Shown: piece by piece, positions 8,554-15,176 of the stretch
Position numbering within the stretch: the first letter of the stretch is position 1
Layout: each line of letters starts with the position of its first letter
Assembly (NCBI GenBank): GCA_023428065.1
Contig: JAEYZI010000053.1
Location: 1-31,302 of the forward strand
DNA from: Actinomycetes bacterium
GTDB lineage: Bacteria > Actinomycetota > Actinomycetes > Actinomycetales > Microbacteriaceae
Direction of reading: 5' to 3'
Length of the DNA stretch: 31,302 nucleotides
Translations under genes and position numbers: made by a program
The notes under the pieces: generated by a model
The model's database searches: none
Told to the model about the DNA's origin: nothing
What the model saw: only the letters and a program-made list of their open reading frames with translations

Positions 8554-10056
8554 ATGGACCAGCCCGATCCGTTCGGCTTCGTCGGACTCACCTACGACGA
8601 CGTCATGCTGCTCCCGGCACATACCGACGTCATCCCGAGCGAGGCCGACACCTCCTCCCAGCTCACGCGCCGCATCCGCGTGGCCGCGCCGCTCGTCTCG
8701 AGCGCGATGGACACCGTCACCGAGTCGCGCATGGCGATCGCCATGGCGCGCCAGGGCGGCATCGGCATCCTGCACCGCAACCTCTCGATCGAGGACCAGG
8801 CGACGCACGTCGACAAGGTCAAGCGTTCCGAGTCGGGCATGATCACCAACCCCGTCACGACGACGCCCGACGCGACGGTCGCCGAGGTGGACGCCCTGTG
8901 CGGCAAGTTCCGCGTCTCCGGCCTGCCGGTCGTCGAGGGCGACGGCACGCTCGTCGGCATCATCACGAACCGCGACATGCGCTTCGTCTCGCCCTTCGAG
9001 GCCACCACGACGCTCGTGCGCGACGTCATGACGAAGGCGCCGCTCGTGACGGCGCGCGAGGGCATCGATCCCGACGACGCCGTCGCGATCTTCGCGCAGC
9101 ACAAGATCGAGAAGCTCCCGCTCGTCGACGAGCGCGGGCGCCTCCGCGGCCTCATCACCGTCAAGGACTTCGAGAAGACCGAGAAGTACCCCAACGCGAC
9201 GAAGGACGACGAGGGCCGCCTGCGGGTGGGCGCGGCGATCGGCTTCTTCGGCGACGCGTGGGACCGCGCGGGAGCCCTGCGCGACGCGGGCGTCGACGTC
9301 ATCGTCGTCGACACCGCGAACGGCGACTCGGCCGGCGTCATCGACATCATCACGCGCCTCAAGTCCGACCCCGCCTTCGCGCACATCGACGTCATCGGCG
9401 GCAACGTGGCGACGCGCGCGGGCGCGCAGGCGCTCGTCGACGCGGGAGCGGATGCCGTGAAGGTCGGCGTGGGCCCCGGATCCATCTGCACGACGCGCGT
9501 CGTCGCGGGCGTCGGGGTGCCCCAGGTGACCGCCGTCTACGAGGCTTCGCTCGCGGCGCGCGAGCACGGCATCCCCGTCATCGCCGACGGCGGCCTGCAG
9601 TACTCGGGCGACATCGCGAAGGCGCTCGTGGCGGGGGCCGACACGGTCATGCTCGGCTCGCTCCTCGCGGGCACCGACGAGTCGCCCGGCGACCTCGTGT
9701 ACGTCGGGGGCAAGCAGTTCAAGAACTACCGCGGCATGGGTTCGCTCGGCGCGATGTCCGACAGCGGCAAGAAGACCTCCTACTCGCGCGACCGCTACTT
9801 CCAGGCGGACGTGCCGTCGGATGCGCAGCTCATCCCGGAGGGCATCGAGGGGCGCGTCGCGTATCGCGGCTCGCTCGGCGCGGTCGTCTACCAGCTCGTG
9901 GGCGGCCTGCGGCAGTCGATGTTCTACGTGGGCGCCCGTTCGATCCCGGAGCTCAAGCAGCGCGGCAAGTTCGTGCGGATCACGCCCGCCGGGCTCAAGG
10001 AGTCGCACCCCCACGACATCCAGATGGTCGTGGAGGCCCCCAACTACTCCCGCTGA
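8554..10056 (+). CDS. guaB: IMP dehydrogenase
   Basis: The 500-residue enzyme oxidises IMP to XMP with NAD+, the first committed step to GMP. It opens with FVGLTYDDVMLLP. A CBS pair occupies about residues 95-215 (SGLPVVEGDGTLVGIITNRD, then KIEKLPLVDERGRLRGLIT). The catalytic loop GVGPGSICTTR carries Cys312. The monovalent-cation/IMP flap NYRGMGSLGAM is near 391-401, and EGRVAYRGSLG follows. Length and motif order are normal. ATG 8554 begins the homology, with AGAGGA upstream. guaB3 lies 1.5 kb downstream and guaA at 17911 completes the GMP branch. Confidence 0.98.
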   Translation: MDQPDPFGFVGLTYDDVMLLPAHTDVIPSEADTSSQLTRRIRVAAPLVSSAMDTVTESRMAIAMARQGGIGILHRNLSIEDQATHVDKVKRSESGMITNPVTTTPDATVAEVDALCGKFRVSGLPVVEGDGTLVGIITNRDMRFVSPFEATTTLVRDVMTKAPLVTAREGIDPDDAVAIFAQHKIEKLPLVDERGRLRGLITVKDFEKTEKYPNATKDDEGRLRVGAAIGFFGDAWDRAGALRDAGVDVIVVDTANGDSAGVIDIITRLKSDPAFAHIDVIGGNVATRAGAQALVDAGADAVKVGVGPGSICTTRVVAGVGVPQVTAVYEASLAAREHGIPVIADGGLQYSGDIAKALVAGADTVMLGSLLAGTDESPGDLVYVGGKQFKNYRGMGSLGAMSDSGKKTSYSRDRYFQADVPSDAQLIPEGIEGRVAYRGSLGAVVYQLVGGLRQSMFYVGARSIPELKQRGKFVRITPAGLKESHPHDIQMVVEAPNYSR

Positions 10057-10121
10057 GCGGCCGCGGCTTGGCCCTGGGCCCGCCGCCCGCCGCCCGCCGC
10101 CACCCGCCTCCCGCTGTCTCC

Positions 10122-10212
10122 GTCGGCGGGAGCACCTGCACCTTCGGCGGGAGCACCTGCAGGCTCGGGCGGTCGTGTGCACAGGCGGCTGGAGCAGTTG
10201 CTCCCGCCGCGT
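10122..10212 (-). repeat. Hairpin repeat family, copy A
   Basis: About 91 bp, the reverse complement of copies B and C. One end is two direct copies of an 18-bp unit, TCGGCGGGAGCACCTGCA (10123-10140 and 10144-10161, period 21). The other end is a 12-bp near-palindrome with a 6-nt loop (10183-10212). Reverse-complemented, it aligns along nearly its whole length with 12754-12843, and shares an internal CCGCCCGAGCC with copy C. Confidence 0.85.
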
Positions 10213-10228
10213 GCGCACAGTTGCGCCC

Positions 10229-10272
10229 GCGCTCGAGCCCATCCGGTGGCGCGCTCGAGCCCATCCGGTGGC
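10229..10272. repeat. 22-bp perfect tandem duplication
   Basis: Two adjacent identical 22-bp units beginning GCGCTCGAGCCC and ending CGGTGGC, followed by the first bases of a third, diverged unit (GCACTCGA). It is next to copy A and upstream of the AbiEi/DUF559 gene. Confidence 0.9.
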
Positions 10273-10370
10273 GCACTCGATGTCCCTCCCCAGCTCACGC
10301 GGATGCGAGGACTCCCCGGGGGAGCGGACCACCCCGACCGAGCCGGTCGCGGCGGGAGATCCTCTCGCGC

Positions 10371-11312
10371 ATGGATCTGCTCGCCGCCGCCTCCCCATCC
10401 GGCCTCGTCTTCGCCGCGGACGCCGCGCGGGCGGGTATCGGCGCGCGAGAGCTGTCCCGCGAGGTCGAACGCGGGGGCCTCGTCAAGCTGCGCCGGGGCG
10501 CGTACGCGATCTCGACCGCATGGGAGGCGGCCGACGACGCCACGCGCCACCTGATCCGCGCCGATGCGGCCGCGCGCGATGCGCGCCGAGAGCTGCCGTT
10601 CGCCGGGGCGACCGCGGCGGCGATCTGGGGGATGTGGCTCCACGCCCATCCGGACGAGGTCACGTTCCTCGATCGGTGGAAGGGCGGCGGTCGGTCCGAA
10701 CCCGGGGTGCGGCGGATCACGGCGGCCGCCGCGACCGCGGCGACGCGACGGATCGGCGGCCGACTCGTCACGGACGTCGCCCGCACCGCGATCGACGTCG
10801 CGCGGCACGCCGACTTCGTCACCGCGATCGGCTCGCTCGATTGGGCGCTGTGGCGTAAGAACCCCCACCGGGTCACGCGGGAGGAACTCGCCGCCGAGCT
10901 CGAGAAGCTGCCGCCCACGCTCCGCAGGCGCTTCGTGGAGCGGGCGATCCGGGTCGCGTCACCCCTGTCCGACTCCTACGCGGAGGCCTACGCACGCGCG
11001 CTCATGTACGCCGCGGGCTACGAGCTGCCCGAGCAGCAGCTCGAGGTGCGCCACGCAACCGGTCGCTACTTCGTCGACTTCGCGTGGCGCTCGCGACGGC
11101 TCGTCGCGGAGGTCGACGGTTTCGGCAAGTACCTCGACCCCGAGTTGAACGCGGGTGACCCGGCGCGCGTCGTCGTGGAGGAGAAGCTGCGCGAAGACGA
11201 GCTCCGTCGGCAGGGGTACGCGGTGATCCGCCTCTACTGGTCGGATCTCGTGAACCCCGCCCGGCTCTATGCGAAGCTCGACGCCGCCGGGGTTCCCCGC
11301 GGGCGGAGATGA
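10371..11312 (+). CDS. AbiEi-type winged-helix plus DUF559 (PD-(D/E)XK nuclease-fold) protein
   Basis: The 313-residue protein has two parts. Residues 1-45 resemble the AbiEi antitoxin N-terminal winged helix (FAADAARAGIGARELSREVE, then GGLVKLRRGAYAIS). Residues about 220-313 resemble DUF559/Vsr-like nucleases: YFVDFAW supplies the first acidic residue, LVAEVDGFGK the ExD pair, and REDELRRQGYAVIRLYWSDL the closing helix and strand. No toxin gene (AbiEii) is adjacent. Such proteins are common in actinobacteria and of unknown function. ATG 10371 starts the homology; the ribosome site (GGGAGA) is weakly spaced. It separates guaB from guaB3 and is bracketed by hairpin repeats A and C in opposite orientations. 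It could be a solitary regulator, a defence gene or part of a mobile unit. Confidence 0.88.
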   Translation: MDLLAAASPSGLVFAADAARAGIGARELSREVERGGLVKLRRGAYAISTAWEAADDATRHLIRADAAARDARRELPFAGATAAAIWGMWLHAHPDEVTFLDRWKGGGRSEPGVRRITAAAATAATRRIGGRLVTDVARTAIDVARHADFVTAIGSLDWALWRKNPHRVTREELAAELEKLPPTLRRRFVERAIRVASPLSDSYAEAYARALMYAAGYELPEQQLEVRHATGRYFVDFAWRSRRLVAEVDGFGKYLDPELNAGDPARVVVEEKLREDELRRQGYAVIRLYWSDLVNPARLYAKLDAAGVPRGRR

Positions 11313-11318
11313 CGGCGC

Positions 11319-11407
11319 GCGGCGGGGGATGTTGCTCCCGCCACATGGGCGCAGGGCCGCCCGAGCCGGGTGGTGCCCCCGCCGCGGCGGAAGATGCTCG
11401 CGCCGCC
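11319..11407 (+). repeat. Hairpin repeat family, copy C (degenerate)
   Basis: It begins seven bases after the stop of the AbiEi/DUF559 gene. The hairpin GGCGGGGG-ATGTTG-CTCCCGCC (11321-11342) has one G-T wobble. It is followed by CCGCCCGAGCC (shared with copy A) and two decayed CTCCCGCCG-type units. It has the same orientation as B and the opposite to A. By eye it is clearly related but the most diverged copy. Confidence 0.7.
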
Positions 11408-11505
11408 GGGGCGTCCACCTCCGGGACCGCCGCCGCCGGGGCCTCCACGGCCAGGACCTCCGCGCCTGGGACCTCCACCTCCGGTCGGACGCGGTCACGC
11501 GCCGG

Positions 11506-11517
11506 TAGGGTGGAGCG
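11506..11517 (+). promoter_or_regulatory. Leaderless promoter of guaB3 (-10 TAGGGT)
   Basis: TAGGGT (11506-11511) plus six bases leads directly to the GTG start at 11518. There is no Shine-Dalgarno at a useful distance. Confidence 0.6.
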
Positions 11518-12639
11518 GTGAGCGACATCGAGATCGGGCGCGCCAAGCGCGCTCGCCGCGCATACGCCTTCGACGACATCGCGATCGTGCCCAGTCGGCG
11601 CACGCGCGACCCGCAGGACGTCAGCATCAGCTGGACGATCGACGCGTTCACGTTCGACATCCCCGTGCTCGCCGCCCCCATGGACTCCGTCGTGAGCCCC
11701 GCGACCGCGATCGCGATCGGGCGCCTCGGCGGCCTGGGCGTGCTCGACCTCGAGGGCGTGTGGACGCGCTATGACGACCCGGAGCCCGTGCTCGCCGAGA
11801 TCCGCGAGCTGCCCGCCGAGGGTGCGACGGCGCGCATGCAGGAGCTCTACTCGGAGCCCGTGAAGCCCGAACTCGTCAAGGAGCGGCTCGCGGAGATCCG
11901 GGCCGCGGGTGTGCCGGTCGCCGGGGCGCTCAGCCCCCAGCGCACGCAGGAGCTCTACAAGACCGTCGTCGACGCGGGCGTCGACCTGTTCGTGATCCGC
12001 GGCACGACCGTGAGCGCCGAGCACGTGAGCAAGACGGTCGAGCCGCTCAACCTCAAGAAGTTCATCTACGAGCTCGACGTGCCCGTCATCGTGGGCGGTG
12101 CGGCCACCTACACGGCGGCCCTGCACCTCATGCGCACGGGCGCCGCCGGCGTGCTCGTCGGCTTCGGCGGGGGCGCGGCGAGCACGACGCGCGCGAGCCT
12201 GGGCATCCACGCGCCCATGGCGACGGCGGTCGCCGACGTCGCGGGAGCGCGCCGCGACTACCTCGACGAGTCGGGCGGGCGCTACGTGCACGTCATCGCC
12301 GACGGCGGTCTCGGGACGAGCGGCGACATCGTCAAGGCGATCTCGATGGGGGCGGATGCCGTCATGCTCGGCTCGACGCTCGCGCGCGCATCCGAGGCCC
12401 CGGGCGGGGGATGGCACTGGGGCCCCGAGGCGCACCACCCGGAGCTGCCGCGCGGCAACCGCGTCGAGGTCGGCACGATCGCGCCGCTCGAGCAGGTGTT
12501 CTTCGGTCCGTCCTCGCACCCCGACGGGCAGGTGAACCTCATGGGCGCGCTCCGGCGTTCGATGGCGACGACCGGCTACTCGGACCTCAAGGAGTTCCAG
12601 CGCGTCGAGGTCGTCGTCGCGCCCTACCTGCAGAGCTGA
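11518..12639 (+). CDS. guaB3: GuaB3-family IMP dehydrogenase-related protein
   Basis: The 373-residue protein has the IMPDH/GMPR barrel opening (FDDIAIVPSRRTRD, then VLAAPMDSVVSPATA) and phosphate-binding DGGLGTSGDIVKAISMGADAVMLGS. There is no CBS insert, which explains the shorter length than GuaB (500). In the catalytic loop the IMPDH Cys aligns with Ser222 (GGGAASTTR against GPGSICTTR), and the mobile YRGMGS flap is absent. The ending SMATTGYSDLKEFQRVEV is typical of actinobacterial GuaB3. Without the Cys it should not form the covalent XMP intermediate, so its reaction is uncertain. It is near guaB as in mycobacteria. GTG 11518 was chosen from the leaderless promoter. Confidence 0.93.
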   Translation: MSDIEIGRAKRARRAYAFDDIAIVPSRRTRDPQDVSISWTIDAFTFDIPVLAAPMDSVVSPATAIAIGRLGGLGVLDLEGVWTRYDDPEPVLAEIRELPAEGATARMQELYSEPVKPELVKERLAEIRAAGVPVAGALSPQRTQELYKTVVDAGVDLFVIRGTTVSAEHVSKTVEPLNLKKFIYELDVPVIVGGAATYTAALHLMRTGAAGVLVGFGGGAASTTRASLGIHAPMATAVADVAGARRDYLDESGGRYVHVIADGGLGTSGDIVKAISMGADAVMLGSTLARASEAPGGGWHWGPEAHHPELPRGNRVEVGTIAPLEQVFFGPSSHPDGQVNLMGALRRSMATTGYSDLKEFQRVEVVVAPYLQS

Positions 12640-12647
12640 CGGGGCGC

Positions 12648-12665
12648 CGGCCGCATCCGCGGCCG
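12648..12665 (+). terminator. Possible terminator hairpin after guaB3
   Basis: A 7-bp perfect stem (CGGCCGC / GCGGCCG) with an ATCC loop lies nine bases after the guaB3 stop. No T run follows. Confidence 0.5.
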
Positions 12666-12753
12666 ATCCCCGTGCGCCCGCCGACGCCCCCGCTCCCGCG
12701 CCCGCACGGCATCCGGTGCCCCGACGGCAGCCTGCGCGGGCGGCATCGCACGC

Positions 12754-12843
12754 AGGCGGCGGGAGAAGTTGCTCCCGCCGCCTATGAGCGACAGCGCCCG
12801 CGCCTGCGGGTGCTCCCGCCGAAGGTGCAGGTACTCCCGCCGA
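12754..12843 (+). repeat. Hairpin repeat family, copy B
   Basis: It opens with a perfect 12-bp stem (AGGCGGCGGGAG / CTCCCGCCGCCT, loop AAGTTG, 12754-12783). Two 18-bp direct units follow (12805-12822 and 12826-12843, period 21, 16 of 18 identical), each ending CTCCCGCCGA. It is the inverted counterpart of copy A, about 2.6 kb away, in the guaB3-glpD gap. Confidence 0.85.
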
Positions 12844-12872
12844 TCGACACAGCGCGGGAGGGATCGCGCGCC

Positions 12873-12884
12873 TAGGGTGGAGCC
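12873..12884 (+). promoter_or_regulatory. Leaderless promoter of glpD (-10 TAGGGT)
   Basis: TAGGGT (12873-12878) is separated by six bases (GGAGCC) from the GTG start at 12885. The GGAG is too close to act as a ribosome site. Confidence 0.6.
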
Positions 12885-14573
12885 GTGGGGACGCTCGGAC
12901 CCGAGGGTCGACGGGACGCGCTCGCGGCGCTCCGCGAACGCGAGCTCGACGTGCTCGTCGTGGGCGGCGGCGTCGTCGGCACGGGCACAGCCCTCGACGC
13001 GGTCACGCGCGGACTCCGCACGGGGCTCGTCGAGGCGCGCGACTGGTCGTCGGGCACCTCGAGCCGCAGCTCGAAGCTCGTGCACGGCGGCATCCGCTAC
13101 CTCGAGCAGCTCGACTTCGGCCTCGTGCGCGAGGCGCTCATCGAGCGCGGGCTCCTGCTGCAGCGCATCGCGCCGCACCTCGTGAAGCCCGTCAAGTTCC
13201 TCTACCCCGTCACGACGCCGATCGTCGAGCGCGCCTACATCGGCGCGGGCATGACGCTCTACGACCTCTTCTCGTGGACGGGCGGGCGCGAGCCGGGCGT
13301 GCCCCACCACCGCCACCTCACGAAGCGCCAGCTCGCGAAGGCCGCGCCGGATCTCGCCCCCGACGCGTTCCGCGGAGGACTCGTCTACTTCGACGCGCAG
13401 GTCGACGACGCGCGCTTCGTCGTGAGCCTCGCGCGCACGGCCGCCGAGTACGGCGCGCACCTCGCGAGCCGCGTGAAGGTCGAGGAGCTCCTGCGCGAGG
13501 GCGCACGCGTGACGGGGGCGCGCGTCATCGACCGCGAGACGGGGGAGCGGTTCGAGATCCGCGCCCGCACTGTCGTCTCGGCGACGGGCGTCTGGACGGA
13601 TGAGCTGCAGGAGATGGCGGGCGTGCGCCCCTTCCGCGTGCGCGCCTCGAAAGGCGTGCACCTCGTCGTGCCGCGCGACCGCATCCGCGGCTCGATCGGC
13701 CTGCTGCTGCGCACCGAGAAGAGCGTGCTGTTCCTCATCCCGTGGGGCAGGCACTGGCTCATCGGCACGACCGACACCGACTGGGAGCTCGACCTCGCGC
13801 ACCCCGCCGCGACGGCGGCCGACATCGACTACATCCTCGAGCGCATCAACGCCGTGCTCGCGACGCCGCTCACGCGCGACGACGTCGAGGGCGTCTATGC
13901 GGGCCTGCGGCCGCTCCTCGCGGGCGAGAGCGACGAGACGAGCAAGCTGAGCCGCGAGCACGTCGTCGCGACCCCCGTGCCGGGCTTCGTCGTCGTCGCG
14001 GGCGGCAAGTACACGACCTACCGGATCATGGCGCGGGACACCGTGGATGCGGCTGCCCGCGAGCTGGGACGTCCCGTGCCCCATTCGGTCACGGAGGAGC
14101 TCGGGCTCACGGGCGCCGAGGGCTACCCGGCGGCGTGGAACCGTCGCGGCCGCATCGCGCGGAAGTACGGGCTGGCCGCCGGGACGATCGCCCACCTGCT
14201 CAACCGCTACGGCGTGCACGCGCGCGAGGTGCTCGCGCTCGTGGCCGCCCGCCCCGAGCTCGGCGAGCTGCTCCCCGGCACCGAGGACTACCTCGCCGCC
14301 GAGGTCGTCTACGGGGCGACGCACGAGGGCGCCCTGCACCTCGACGACGTGCTCGCCCGGCGCACCCGCATGTCGATCGAGGCGTGGGACCGCGGCGTCC
14401 GGGCGGCGCCCGTCGCCGCGGCGCTCATGGCCGAGGTGCTCGGCTGGGATACCGCGCGCACCGAGCTCGAGGTCGAGCGCTACCTCGAACGCGTCGCGGC
14501 GGAGCGGGCGAGCCAGCTCGAGCCCGACGACGCATCCGCCGAACGCGTGCGGCTCGAAGCCCGCGAGGTCTGA
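12885..14573 (+). CDS. glpD: Glycerol-3-phosphate dehydrogenase (FAD-dependent)
   Basis: The 562-residue enzyme oxidises glycerol-3-phosphate to dihydroxyacetone phosphate and passes electrons to the respiratory chain at the membrane. The FAD-binding Rossmann motif is VLVVGGGVVGTGTALDAVTRG (GGGVVGTG at 27-34), followed by the family signature SSRSSKLVHGGIRYLE. The FAD-oxidoreductase domain continues through GLRPLLAG and GGKYTTYR near residue 370. The C-terminal helical GlpD domain follows (NRYGVHAREVLAL). Length is normal. GTG 12885 was chosen because a -10 lies six bases upstream. No glycerol kinase or facilitator is adjacent. The phosphodiesterase at 20775 can supply its substrate. Confidence 0.96.
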   Translation: MGTLGPEGRRDALAALRERELDVLVVGGGVVGTGTALDAVTRGLRTGLVEARDWSSGTSSRSSKLVHGGIRYLEQLDFGLVREALIERGLLLQRIAPHLVKPVKFLYPVTTPIVERAYIGAGMTLYDLFSWTGGREPGVPHHRHLTKRQLAKAAPDLAPDAFRGGLVYFDAQVDDARFVVSLARTAAEYGAHLASRVKVEELLREGARVTGARVIDRETGERFEIRARTVVSATGVWTDELQEMAGVRPFRVRASKGVHLVVPRDRIRGSIGLLLRTEKSVLFLIPWGRHWLIGTTDTDWELDLAHPAATAADIDYILERINAVLATPLTRDDVEGVYAGLRPLLAGESDETSKLSREHVVATPVPGFVVVAGGKYTTYRIMARDTVDAAARELGRPVPHSVTEELGLTGAEGYPAAWNRRGRIARKYGLAAGTIAHLLNRYGVHAREVLALVAARPELGELLPGTEDYLAAEVVYGATHEGALHLDDVLARRTRMSIEAWDRGVRAAPVAAALMAEVLGWDTARTELEVERYLERVAAERASQLEPDDASAERVRLEAREV

Positions 14574-14605
14574 GCCTGCGCGGGCAGCGACCTTCCCGCC
14601 CCGGC

Positions 14606-14611
14606 TAGGGT
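14606..14611 (+). promoter_or_regulatory. Probable -10 of the khtT-like/khtU-like operon
   Basis: TAGGGT lies 34 bases before the ATG at 14646. Here transcription would start near 14618 and the leader contains GAGGAG, so this mRNA has a conventional ribosome site, unlike its neighbours. Confidence 0.5.
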
Positions 14612-14645
14612 GGAGGCGAGCGAGTCCCGAGCGTGAGGAGCTGCG

Positions 14646-15173
14646 ATGGTCGACGTCCGGCGGGTCAAACTCCCCGGTGTGGGGGTGCTGCACACCTTCG
14701 TCACCGACGACGGGGGCAAGGTGGGCGTCATCACGCACCGCTCCGGCGCATCCGACCTCATCTCCTTCGCGGATGCCGAGGACGGCTCCGACACGCGCAA
14801 GGTGTCGCTGCGTCTCGACGAGGACGAGGCGCACACGCTCGCCGAGCTGCTCGGCGGTACGCGCATCACCGAGTCGCTCAGCGGACTCGACCAGATCCCC
14901 GGGCTCTCGATCGACTGGTTCCACGTCGACTACGACCACCACGTCGCGGGCCAGCCCCTCGGCAACATGACCGAGCGCGGCCTCGCGGGTGTCACGGTCG
15001 TGGCGGTCGTGCGCGGCGACTCCGCGAACCCGGGCCCGGACTCCGACTTCCGCGTGTTCCCGGGCGACACCCTCGTGGTCGCGGGCGCGCCCGAGAAGGT
15101 CGCCAAGGCGTTCCAGTTCTACCGGACGGGCGAGTTCCGGCCCCGCTCGACCGACGCCCCGCCGGGAGGCTGA
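14646..15173 (+). CDS. Cation:proton antiporter regulatory subunit (KhtT-like, TrkA-C/RCK_C domain)
   Basis: The 175-residue protein has an N-terminal domain (residues 1-75, VRRVKLPGVGVLHTFVTDDGGKVGVI) and a C-terminal RCK_C/TrkA-C domain (about 90-160, AGVTVVAVVRGD, then DFRVFPGDTLVVAGAPEKV). In Bacillus, KhtT binds the KhtU antiporter and controls K+ efflux in response to pH and c-di-AMP; that role is inferred here from family and gene order. The next gene begins four bases after the stop, so the two are one transcript. The ATG has GAGGAG upstream. Confidence 0.88.
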   Translation: MVDVRRVKLPGVGVLHTFVTDDGGKVGVITHRSGASDLISFADAEDGSDTRKVSLRLDEDEAHTLAELLGGTRITESLSGLDQIPGLSIDWFHVDYDHHVAGQPLGNMTERGLAGVTVVAVVRGDSANPGPDSDFRVFPGDTLVVAGAPEKVAKAFQFYRTGEFRPRSTDAPPGG

Positions 15174-15176
15174 GGC

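Larger units (their letters stand above)
10057..10370. other. Repeat-rich intergenic stretch after guaB
   Basis: No gene is seen here. It holds a C-rich GCCCGCC iteration (about 10078-10103), hairpin repeat copy A (10122-10212) and a 22-bp tandem duplication (10229-10272). The remainder up to the ATG at 10371 is non-repetitive and may carry the downstream gene's promoter, which I cannot place. Confidence 0.7.

Noticed and set aside
10371..11312. Complete type IV toxin-antitoxin (AbiE) module
   Set aside because: Only the AbiEi-like N-terminal wing is present, fused to a DUF559-like domain. No AbiEii nucleotidyltransferase toxin gene lies on either side.
10122..11407. Insertion sequence with terminal inverted repeats
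   Set aside because: The inverted copies bracket a gene, but its product is not a recognised transposase and no target-site duplication could be identified by eye; kept only as a finding.
10100..12850. CRISPR array
   Set aside because: The repeats are three dispersed, inverted, diverged elements with 21-22-bp internal periods and no regular spacers or cas genes.
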